A stretch of 64,000 bases of DNA, taken from positions 4,115,228 to 4,179,227 of the forward strand of contig NZ_CP007597.1 of assembly GCF_000661955.1 (NCBI RefSeq), read 5' to 3'. Below, one piece after another: positions 56,742-64,000 of the stretch. A program made the translations under genes and the position numbers. This stretch comes from Stenotrophomonas rhizophila (GTDB taxonomy: Bacteria; Pseudomonadota; Gammaproteobacteria; Xanthomonadales; Xanthomonadaceae). Within the stretch, counting starts at the first letter, position 1. Each line of letters opens with the position of its first letter. The notes under the pieces are model-generated. The model searched no databases. It was given only the letters and a program-made list of their open reading frames with translations, and was not told the origin of the DNA.

Positions 56742-56979
56742 CGATCATTTCCTTTAGCCTCCCGCACCACAGGAATGCCGAGCATACCTGTACAGGATCA
56801 TTCAACGCGATCACAGACCTTCGAACGTTTGGGGCAGAGATGCGTATCCAGGCCACATCACATGCCTCTCCAGACGAGCAAAGGTGTGGGGGCCGCCGCG
56901 GGCTTCCTGCATTCGCCCTGCAGCGCCCTACCACCGAGCAAGCCATCTCCTCAGTCGCCAGTGATGGAGGTAGTCAGTC

Positions 56980-57414
56980 TCACGCGGCCAAGCGCTCGTC
57001 CAGCTGCTCTGCCACGTATTCCGCGAACTGAGGCATGGAAGACGAGCAGCCCTGCGAGGGACACGCAGGAACAATCTCGCCATTCAATTTCAAATACGTT
57101 CGATGGGCAGTCAGTCCTCGATAGAAGATCAGTGAGTCAAGGTCTGGCAAAGCATCGAGCACACCGCGCTTCAGAACGGGCCACGCGCCTTCTTCAATAC
57201 GCAACGTAACTATGTTGTGAACTGGCATGGCGTCACCGAAATCGAGAAGCGACACCGGGAGCTCTGGAGCATCCAGCCTAAGCGCGAAGAACTGAGCAAG
57301 GCGCCACCTGTCTGAAATGTGTATCAAGCGCCCCACCCCATACCCGCCCGACGGAAGCGGAATCGCAAACACTTCACCAACGGCAACCTTGATCTTTATG
57401 GTCATTTCGGCCAT
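56980..57414 (-). CDS. Imm26-like immunity protein
   Basis: 144 residues. The N-terminus, KIKVAVGEVFAIPLPSGGYG, followed by GRLIHISDRW, matches the Imm26 pattern (a small beta-rich domain beginning with a 'GDIFAIPL' strand). Imm26 proteins protect against Rhs/CDI-type toxins. Its ATG (57412-57414) directly abuts the TGA of the DUF4303 gene, so the two are translated together. An ATG three codons later is an alternative start. Confidence 0.72.
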   Translation of the reverse strand: MAEMTIKIKVAVGEVFAIPLPSGGYGVGRLIHISDRWRLAQFFALRLDAPELPVSLLDFGDAMPVHNIVTLRIEEGAWPVLKRGVLDALPDLDSLIFYRGLTAHRTYLKLNGEIVPACPSQGCSSSMPQFAEYVAEQLDERLAA

Positions 57415-57960
57415 TCAACCATCCACTTCTGCAGCCTCTTCCAACCACTGCTTGAAGATATCCGAATTGGTGTCGTTCAGCCGAGCCACTCGGTCAACGT
57501 TGGACGGTACTGGAGGCATGATCTCCACCGCGAGAAGGAGCCTGCTGCGACGCTGGCCTGCGCCGAATGCGCCCTCTGCATCCAACTGGCGTGCGGCCTG
57601 CTCTACAGCATCCATACGGAGCTCGATCTCTTTCTCCCACTCATCGACACCGAGCTCTTGTAGGCTCGGCCTGGCGAGGAAGGGCGCGCGAAGCTTTTCA
57701 GTGTATTCGCTTCCAAAGTCAACGTATGGAGAATCTGCATACGACCACCTCAGATCCGCAGCTACCTCTGGGCCTTCGCCACTCTCGTCCACTGCCCTTG
57801 CAAGCGCCTCTTCAGACCAAGCTGAAAGGAATGGCGCGTGGCCTTCCCCGGTCATGACGAAGGTGCAGTAATAGAAGCTCTCGCCACTTCTAAACAAGTC
57901 CAGCAGCGCGGGCCGAAATGCCTTGCAGACCAAGTCCACCAAAATCTTGACATCTTCCAT
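57415..57960 (-). CDS. DUF4303 family protein, probable cognate immunity protein of the Rhs toxin
   Basis: 181 residues; FYYCTFVMTGEGHAPFLSAW, ADLRWSYADSPYVDFG and the C-terminal NDTNSDIFKQWLEEA are typical of DUF4303. It begins 25 bases after the Rhs stop, the position where the specific immunity gene normally lies. ATG at 57958-57960 has GGAG upstream; a longer in-frame reading would run into the rhs gene. Confidence 0.8.
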   Translation of the reverse strand: MEDVKILVDLVCKAFRPALLDLFRSGESFYYCTFVMTGEGHAPFLSAWSEEALARAVDESGEGPEVAADLRWSYADSPYVDFGSEYTEKLRAPFLARPSLQELGVDEWEKEIELRMDAVEQAARQLDAEGAFGAGQRRSRLLLAVEIMPPVPSNVDRVARLNDTNSDIFKQWLEEAAEVDG

Positions 57961-57985
57961 TTTCAAATCTCCGTGAATCGCTTTG

Positions 57986-60900
57986 CTATCCTCGGCACGA
58001 AGCCGTGAACTCTCTACCAATCTGCCTCAACTCTCTTCGGAGCGCACTTCTAGTCGCACGATGACCATATCCAGCTGCAGACATCCTATCGACGACCGCA
58101 GTCAATCGTGCCTTCACATCCATGTGGAACTTCCTGGTGTGCATCCGATTGTGCGGCCGCGGATGATCCACCGGAACACCATTAGCGGCATCATTGATCT
58201 CAATGTCATATGCCGAAAGGATATCTCTCGAGTCTGCGGCTGCGGCCCAGTGCCCCTTGGATCCTGTTGACGCAACTATGTGGCCCGCTGCTTGCCCAGG
58301 AGCAACCGTTCTCCCTTCTCGATTCATGTTTCGACGAAGGATGTCGGCATTTTCACCGGTCGTTCGACCGCTGGTCAGACCCAGAGGATCTGTCCAATTT
58401 ATGTAGTTGAGTCCGTAAGCGTAGAGGTTTGTTCCTCCGTTGAGCCCAATCGGGTCGGCCGAGCAAAACTGACTTGACTCCCGATCGAAGTAGCGAGAAC
58501 GATTATAGACCAGCCCGGTTTCCACGTCGTGATACTGACCAAGCGATCGAATGAAGCTCATTTCGTTATCGTTGGCATCATCACGCGCGCCTTCAGGCGG
58601 AGCAACCCAAATCACCCTGCCTTGAGCTGTAACAATTCGATTTGGGCACCCATTAGGGTCACACTGGTATAGGTACAGGCTAGTGCTCGGCCCGTTCAGT
58701 ATGTCCGTAGGTGTATGGACATCTTCTGGCAATCGCACAGATGATCTGGCGTGAGCCAACTCGTCGGGTGCTTTGTCGCTCTCGGATGATGGGCGAACCG
58801 GAATGCGGTGCGCGGATCCGGTCCTGTGTTCAAGAGGCTTAACCGCATCTTTCGTGTTAGATGCCTCTTTTTTTTCGGGGCCAAGGCTAATAGTCCCCAG
58901 CTTGGCTCCCCATGCACGCTCGGGCTGCGAACTAGCTTGCCCGTCTCTTGCGATGGGCAAGCCACTCGCCGCGTCTTGATTCGCAAGCGAGAGGTTGCCA
59001 AGCGCACCTAATCCGTTTCCGCCGTAGCCCGCTGAGCGTTGCCTTGCAGGCGGAGCGCTGTCACCGTCTGGACGCTGATCGCAGCCGTCCGCCGCCGCTA
59101 AAACTGCGGGAACCGCACCAGGCCGGGACTGCGCGGCACGCTCGGCAGTGCCAACTCGACAAGAAGGTTCTGACGTCAGTTCACTAGAAGTGCGAGCTGG
59201 TGAATTGACTCTCCTCTCCAGCAACGCCAGCGGCACAAACGACCCCGGGTAATACACATACTCCCGAACCCCCTCATGCAGCTTCCCCAACCGCCGCTGC
59301 CGCCGCTTCACCTCGATCAGGCTGGCCACGTTGTCCACCCACACCGGCGCGGCGTCTTCGGCGTCGTTGGCCTGCTTCACTTCGCCCAGCAGCGCGTCGC
59401 CATCCCAGAAGAACCACGTGGTCTCGTCCGGATTGCGCTTGAACACCCGTCGTCCCAACGGGTCGTAGCCGTAGTGCGTGCTCTTCCCACCGCGCCGGCT
59501 CTCGGCCAGCCGATGGTTGACGTCCCAGATCAGTTCCAGGTCGCTGGCGTCGCCGCCGCCCGGGCTGCCCTTGCGCACCATGTCGCCGGCGCGGTCGAAC
59601 ACGTAGTGGACGCCCTGGTAGGTGCCCTCGCGTGTCCACAGCAGCTCTGCCTGGTCGTCGCCACCGGCCACCTTGCGCATGCGCACTTCGCGGATTTCGG
59701 TCCGCAGGCGGTCGCCGGCCGGGTCGTTGTAGTAGGGGTGCAGCACGCCCTTCGGATCGGTGTGGGCCAGCAGCCGGCCTATCGCGTCGTAGCGGTATTC
59801 GTCCACACCCTGCGCGCTGTCCTGGCGGCGGGTGAGGTTGCCGGTGCGATCGTAGTCGTAGCGGGTGTCGAACAACGGTGACGCATCGCGCAGGACGGTC
59901 TGCGCGGTGAGCAGGTTGCGCGCGTCGTACTCGAAGCGGCGCTCCACGTGCGCGCTCAGCTGCTCGCGGGTGGTACGGCCCAGCGCGTCACGCTCCAGGG
60001 TGATGGGCGCTTCGTCGTTGATGCCCACCTCGATCAACTGGTCGCGCAGGTCGTAGGCGAAGGCAACGGTGTTGCCGGCGCCGGTCTGGCGCTGGATGCG
60101 GTTGCCCACTTCATCGTAGGCGTATCCCACGCGGAAGCCGTCCTGCAGTTCCTCCAGCAGCTGGCCCAGCGGGTCGAAGCGGCGGGTGGCGTGCCGGTGC
60201 GGGTTGCGCAACGCGATGAGCTGGCCGCGCTTGTCGTACTCGAACGTTTCCTTGACCTGCCGCCCCGGCTGGCGGATGTCCGGCAGGGTCTTGGCGGTGA
60301 TGCGGCCCATCTTGTCGGTGGCGAACCCGATGCGCTGACCCAGCGGGTCCAGGGTGGCGGTGAGGCGCCCGGCCGCGTCGTACTCGTAACGACGCGGTTG
60401 GCCCCAGTAATCCACTTCTTCCACGATGCGGCCGAGCGGGTCGCGGGTGAGCGTGTAGGTCTCGCCCCGCTGGTTGATCACCGCCAACAGCTGTTCTTCG
60501 GTGTCGTAGCGGTACTCCACCACCTGGCCGTCGGCCTGCAGGCGCTTGCCGATCTGGCCGATGCCCACGTACTGCAGGCGGGTGCGCGCACCGGCCTCGT
60601 CCAGATAGGTGATGAGCTGGTCTTCGGCGTCGTATTCGCAGCGGACGCCGGTGCCGTCGGTGGCGAGCACGGCCAGCAGCCGGCCCTTGGCGTCGTAGGT
60701 GTACGTCGTGGGCTGGCCGAGCGGGTCCACCTGGCGTTGCAGGCGGCCCAGCGGGTCATGCTCGAAGCGGCTCTCATGGCCCAGCGGATCGCGCACCACC
60801 GCCACCAGCCCATGCCGGTCGTAGCCCACGGCGGTGACGGCGCCGCGCGCGTTGGTCTGGGCCTGCAGCAGGCCATGGGCGTCGTAGGCGTAGCGGGTGC

Positions 60901-62671
60901 TGGCCTGCAGCGGGTCGGTCTGCTCGATCAGCAGGCCGCGGGCGTCGTAGTGCTGCTGCCAGGTGTTGCCGTCGGGGTCGGTCACGGCCAGCAGCTGGTC
61001 GTTGTCGTCGAACTGCTGCTGCAGGGTGCTGCCATCGGCGCGCACCAGCACCACCAGGTTCCCGCGCTCGTCATACTCGAACCCGGTCCGCAGCCCCTCC
61101 GGATCGGTCACCGCCACGGTACGGCCGAAGTCGTCGTACTCGAAGATGGTCACCCCATCGAGCGGGTCGATCTCGCACAGCGGCAGGCGGTTTTCGTCGA
61201 ACTTGACCAGGCTCACATGGCCCAGCGAGTCGGTGATGCGGGTTTCGTGCAGCAGTGCGTCGTAGTCGAAGTGGTAGTCGTACAGGCCGCCGTCGCCCCA
61301 GGAATGCACCACGCGCCACTGCGCATCGAACGCGTAATAGAACGACAGGCCAACCCGATCGGTATGGCGCACCATGTAGTGCTGCTGGTAGCCGAAGGTG
61401 CGCGGGGCATCCAGCGGGTCCACTGCAGCGATCAGGTCACCGTTGGCGTAGCGGTAGCTCACCAGCAGGTGGTTCAGGCCGCTGGCCGGGTCGTGCAGCT
61501 GCAGGCGGTCGATGTGGCCCTGGCGCGCGTCCACTTCGATGAAGCGGCCCTGCAGGCCGTCCACGCCGCTTTCCACGATGCGTACCAGGTGGCCGTCGCG
61601 GCGCTCGAAGCGCCAGTGGTTGCCGCAGCGGTCTTCGATGCGCTCGATGGGCAGGCTGCGCTCGTGCGGCAGCACCGCCACGCCGGCGGCCGGGGTGGCG
61701 TCGAAGTGGTACTGCAGGCCGCCCTTGAAACGCACGACCCACTGACCGTTGTCGCGCCACAGGCGGGCGCCGTCCACGAAGTCCAGGGTGGCCGCGTCCA
61801 TGCCGTCGCGGCGCGGCAGCTCGGGGAAGAAGGCCACCTCGTCCGGGCCGGACAGCCAGGCGCTGCCGTCGGCCGACAGCGCCAGCGCGATGTCGGCCGG
61901 AGTCTGCCAGCCGTAACCGCAGGCGCCGGTGCGCTGGGCATGGCGCGAGGCGTACACGCGGCGCCAGCTGAGCGGCAGGCGGCCGGGAATGCTGAAGTCT
62001 TCGTGGCTGACCGAGACGCTGCCGTCGCGGATGTCCACCGGCTCGGCCCGCAGGATCTTGCACTTGAGCGTGCCCGAGGGCAGATGCCCCCACTTGCCCC
62101 GGCGCCACGCGGTGAAGGCATCCATCTTCTTGCGGAAGAAGTCGGTCTTGCGCAGCTTACCCAAGCCGGCAAAGGCGGCGCGGAAGGCCATCGCCGTCCA
62201 CGACACGGTGGGCGGGCCACCGACCTTGACGCTGGTGGGAATGGCCACGTTCAAGCCGGTGGGCAGCGACATGGCGCGCAGCGGCTTCTTGGGCTTCTTC
62301 ACCCGGAACGGGTTGATCATGCCGGCCAGGTTGCAGTCCAGCACGGGCATGGCCAGCCGCGAGAACGGCTCGCCATCGGCCGACACGGTGCGGCTGCCCA
62401 TGAAAATCTCTTCGCCGTCGAACTGCGGGCCCATCGGCGCGGCCAGCGGCGGACCCCACACGCCCAGTGGAATGTGGATGTCCAGCCCGCCGGTGCCGGC
62501 GGTGCCGCGGTGCACGCCGTTGACCTTGATGGTGGAGCCGATGAACGGGATGTAGTCGAACGGGTCCAGCACCAGGCCGATGTGCGGCGTGGGCAGCGGG
62601 CACGGCGGCATCGCGTACATATGGATGTCGATGCCCAGCTGCGGATCGAAATGCTTGGCGGCAATGCTCAC
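57986..62671 (-). CDS. rhs: Rhs polymorphic toxin with N-terminal PAAR-like region and C-terminal AHH-type nuclease
   Basis: 1561 residues. N-terminal PAAR-like region (about 1-130; MPPCPLPTPHIGLVLDPFDY, KVNGVHRGTAGTGG), suggesting it caps a type VI secretion spike. Then a DUF6531-like segment and more than a dozen YD repeats (YDxxGRLxxxxDPLGxx) forming the Rhs shell. The core ends with the conserved boundary DPIGLNGG...DPLGL (D1428). The last 129 residues are the variable tip: AAGHIVAS (H1464), INDAANGVPVDHP and HNRMHTRKFH fit the AHH subgroup of HNH nucleases. GTG start at 62669-62671 with AGGAG before it. GC falls sharply downstream of about residue 1150. Cognate immunity is probably the DUF4303 gene. 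Confidence 0.92.
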   Translation of the reverse strand: MSIAAKHFDPQLGIDIHMYAMPPCPLPTPHIGLVLDPFDYIPFIGSTIKVNGVHRGTAGTGGLDIHIPLGVWGPPLAAPMGPQFDGEEIFMGSRTVSADGEPFSRLAMPVLDCNLAGMINPFRVKKPKKPLRAMSLPTGLNVAIPTSVKVGGPPTVSWTAMAFRAAFAGLGKLRKTDFFRKKMDAFTAWRRGKWGHLPSGTLKCKILRAEPVDIRDGSVSVSHEDFSIPGRLPLSWRRVYASRHAQRTGACGYGWQTPADIALALSADGSAWLSGPDEVAFFPELPRRDGMDAATLDFVDGARLWRDNGQWVVRFKGGLQYHFDATPAAGVAVLPHERSLPIERIEDRCGNHWRFERRDGHLVRIVESGVDGLQGRFIEVDARQGHIDRLQLHDPASGLNHLLVSYRYANGDLIAAVDPLDAPRTFGYQQHYMVRHTDRVGLSFYYAFDAQWRVVHSWGDGGLYDYHFDYDALLHETRITDSLGHVSLVKFDENRLPLCEIDPLDGVTIFEYDDFGRTVAVTDPEGLRTGFEYDERGNLVVLVRADGSTLQQQFDDNDQLLAVTDPDGNTWQQHYDARGLLIEQTDPLQASTRYAYDAHGLLQAQTNARGAVTAVGYDRHGLVAVVRDPLGHESRFEHDPLGRLQRQVDPLGQPTTYTYDAKGRLLAVLATDGTGVRCEYDAEDQLITYLDEAGARTRLQYVGIGQIGKRLQADGQVVEYRYDTEEQLLAVINQRGETYTLTRDPLGRIVEEVDYWGQPRRYEYDAAGRLTATLDPLGQRIGFATDKMGRITAKTLPDIRQPGRQVKETFEYDKRGQLIALRNPHRHATRRFDPLGQLLEELQDGFRVGYAYDEVGNRIQRQTGAGNTVAFAYDLRDQLIEVGINDEAPITLERDALGRTTREQLSAHVERRFEYDARNLLTAQTVLRDASPLFDTRYDYDRTGNLTRRQDSAQGVDEYRYDAIGRLLAHTDPKGVLHPYYNDPAGDRLRTEIREVRMRKVAGGDDQAELLWTREGTYQGVHYVFDRAGDMVRKGSPGGGDASDLELIWDVNHRLAESRRGGKSTHYGYDPLGRRVFKRNPDETTWFFWDGDALLGEVKQANDAEDAAPVWVDNVASLIEVKRRQRRLGKLHEGVREYVYYPGSFVPLALLERRVNSPARTSSELTSEPSCRVGTAERAAQSRPGAVPAVLAAADGCDQRPDGDSAPPARQRSAGYGGNGLGALGNLSLANQDAASGLPIARDGQASSQPERAWGAKLGTISLGPEKKEASNTKDAVKPLEHRTGSAHRIPVRPSSESDKAPDELAHARSSVRLPEDVHTPTDILNGPSTSLYLYQCDPNGCPNRIVTAQGRVIWVAPPEGARDDANDNEMSFIRSLGQYHDVETGLVYNRSRYFDRESSQFCSADPIGLNGGTNLYAYGLNYINWTDPLGLTSGRTTGENADILRRNMNREGRTVAPGQAAGHIVASTGSKGHWAAAADSRDILSAYDIEINDAANGVPVDHPRPHNRMHTRKFHMDVKARLTAVVDRMSAAGYGHRATRSALRRELRQIGREFTASCRG

Positions 62672-62690
62672 GGCAACACTCCTGTGTTGC

Positions 62691-62816
62691 TTACAGCGCG
62701 CGCAACAGGGCGCGCAGGAAGGCTTTGACTTCGTCGCGGTATTCCACGCCGAGCCACACCACGATGGCCATGCCAAGCAGCACGGCGACGGTCATGACCA
62801 GAATGCGGGTATTCAT
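62691..62816 (-). CDS. Small single-pass membrane peptide (41 aa) in the Rhs operon
   Basis: MNTRILVMTVAVLLGMAIVV then WLGVEYRDEVKAFLRALLRAL: a hydrophobic segment (about 5-22) followed by an amphipathic, charged helix. Its ATG overlaps the stop of the TPR gene (ATGA), and its stop is 19 bases before the Rhs GTG, so it is translated as part of the operon. No function known; it might aid membrane targeting of the Rhs protein. Confidence 0.65.
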   Translation of the reverse strand: MNTRILVMTVAVLLGMAIVVWLGVEYRDEVKAFLRALLRAL

Positions 62817-64000
62817 GCGGCAACAACTCCAGGGGTGGCCGCAGGCGGTGCGACGTGGGCAAGGTCGGTACCGGCCAGCAGCGGGCCGGGGTCGGGCAGC
62901 GGCTGCATGGCCGGCGGTTCGCTCCAGACCGGAATCTCGTGGTCGAGCGGGTGTTCGATGGTGGGCAGGCCGTTCCAGTGCGGGTCGAGGAACTCACGCC
63001 CCACCGCGACGATCTTGCGGAAGAACTCGTCGCCGCCCTGCACCAGCCGTTCGCGTTCCTGCTGGATGCGGTGGAAGGTCTGTTCCAGGCCCGCATGCAG
63101 CTGGGCGTCGATGACATCCAGCTGCACGCGGGTGGGCGTGGGGCCGAGCTTGGCGGCGGCCTCTTCGGCCTGCGCGTGCAGCGCGGTGGTCTGTTCGAGA
63201 TAGGCCGGGGCGGTGAGCTGGATCTTCTCGGCGCGGCGCAGGTCCTGCAGCTGCAGCAGGTCCCACAGTGCCTGCGGCAGGGTAGTGGCCTTGCGGTCCT
63301 GCGTGCTGAGGGGCTTGGCGATGCGGATGGCTTCCAGCAGCTGGGTACGCGCTTCCTCGCGCTTGCCGTGCTGGAGCAGGCAGTAGCCGGCCATGCGCTG
63401 GCCTTCCAGCTGGAACATCGGGTGCGGGATGCTGGCCGCCGAGGTGGACGCCTGCAGGTAGGTCTGGGCGGCGCGCTCGGGGTTCTTGGCGGTGAGCCAG
63501 CAGCCGGCTTCGCCGAACCAGCTCTGCATGACCAGCTCGGGCGCGGCAGCGTTGCCGGCGCTGCGGGCGGCATCGGCGGCGCTGCGCGCCTGGCGGTAGG
63601 CGGTGATGGCCTGGCCGTGGTCGCCGGCCTTGAGCCAGGCACCGGCCACCATCATCTGCACCACCGACGCCTGCTCCTGCCAGCCGTGGCGCTGGGCCAG
63701 CCCCAGCGCGCGCTCGGCGCGGGCCACCACCTGCTGCGGGCTGCCGCGCTCAAGCAGCAGCATCAGGTCGGCGAGCAGCTGGCGGTACAGCACTTCCGGG
63801 CCGGTGCCGCCGGACTGCGAGGCGGTGTCGCGGGCGATGGCAAACATGTCCACCGGCGCGTCGATGCGCGCGGCGACGCTGGCGTGGCGCTCCAGCAACG
63901 GCTGCCAGCGCGGGTCTTCCTCGGTGTCCACCAGCACCAGGCGCAGGCGGTCGCCGGGGGCGGCGGCCAGCGCCGCATCCACCCAGCGTTCAAAGCCGTC
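62813..64000 (-). CDS. TPR-like protein of the Rhs operon (N-terminus beyond window)
   Basis: 395 residues visible, open at the window edge. The middle (about 95-240) has repeated helix pairs of TPR character (AERALGLAQRHGWQEQASVV; AITAYRQARSAADAARSAGN; GQRMAGYCLLQHGKREEART). The C-terminus is Pro/Ala-rich (LPDPGPLLAG). It lies directly upstream of the Rhs gene and is coupled to it through the 41-residue peptide. By position it may be an adaptor or loading chaperone for the toxin; it is not an Eag-type chaperone by size. Family uncertain. Confidence 0.7.
   Translation of the reverse strand, partial: DGFERWVDAALAAAPGDRLRLVLVDTEEDPRWQPLLERHASVAARIDAPVDMFAIARDTASQSGGTGPEVLYRQLLADLMLLLERGSPQQVVARAERALGLAQRHGWQEQASVVQMMVAGAWLKAGDHGQAITAYRQARSAADAARSAGNAAAPELVMQSWFGEAGCWLTAKNPERAAQTYLQASTSAASIPHPMFQLEGQRMAGYCLLQHGKREEARTQLLEAIRIAKPLSTQDRKATTLPQALWDLLQLQDLRRAEKIQLTAPAYLEQTTALHAQAEEAAAKLGPTPTRVQLDVIDAQLHAGLEQTFHRIQQERERLVQGGDEFFRKIVAVGREFLDPHWNGLPTIEHPLDHEIPVWSEPPAMQPLPDPGPLLAGTDLAHVAPPAATPGVVAA

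Noticed and set aside
56742..56979. Remnant Rhs tip between immunity genes
   Set aside because: No DPLGL-type boundary or toxin motif is visible in any frame of this gap.
59948..62728. 926-codon open frame on the plus strand
   Set aside because: Antisense to the rhs gene; its length follows from the high GC and repeated codon pattern of rhs, and the translation is low-complexity without recognisable domains.

Overview
The window looks like chromosome from a high-GC gammaproteobacterium of the Xanthomonadaceae, most likely Stenotrophomonas. The pointers are GTAG-headed palindromic repeats between many genes (the type described as SMAG/REP elements in S. maltophilia), an Ax21-family outer-membrane protein, a long membrane-anchored phosphomannomutase, and a PL6/PL17 alginate-degradation locus with a TonB-dependent receptor. 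I see no tRNA, rRNA, CRISPR array, insertion sequence or prophage.

Layout. 1-6 kb: tyrS (5' part), a membrane-anchored M23 peptidase, anmK and ampG (cell-wall turnover and recycling), exonuclease III. 6-8 kb: pyrE and a periplasmic coiled-coil protein. 8-16 kb: a complete kdpFABCDE potassium-uptake operon with its sensor kinase and regulator. 16-25 kb: algC-type mutase, dut, coaBC, a Fic protein lying between coaBC and radC, argS and a SPOR-domain protein. 25-33 kb: small regulators and enzymes (AraC, VOC, YdfG-like SDR, LysR with a divergent MFS exporter, a TorF-like porin, DUF1456 and DUF6165 proteins).

32.7-45.6 kb is an alginate-utilisation locus. A GntR/FCD regulator and a TonB-dependent receptor lie on the minus strand. 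Divergent from them is a tightly packed plus-strand operon: PL6 lyase, PL17 oligoalginate lyase, hexuronate-type MFS transporter, DEH reductase (SDR), secreted SGNH hydrolase and 2-keto-3-deoxygluconate kinase. Together these would import oligo-alginate, depolymerise it to DEH, reduce it to KDG and phosphorylate it. The aldolase that would finish the route is not here.

45.6-50 kb holds a TetR/Nudix pair divergent from a three-gene translationally coupled operon (TIM-barrel isomerase and two alpha/beta hydrolases), then the Ax21-like gene. 50-54.6 kb carries a DUF1428 protein, an S9 (DPP-IV-like) peptidase and a Gly/Met-rich membrane protein.

54.6-64 kb is a polymorphic-toxin island on the minus strand: a TPR protein cut by the window edge, a 41-residue membrane peptide, and a 1561-residue Rhs protein with an N-terminal PAAR-like region and a C-terminal AHH-type nuclease. 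These are followed by a run of lower-GC immunity-like genes: DUF4303, Imm26-like, pentapeptide-repeat, two unrecognised genes, and an SMI1/KNR4 gene broken by an in-frame stop. This is the most accessory-looking part of the window.
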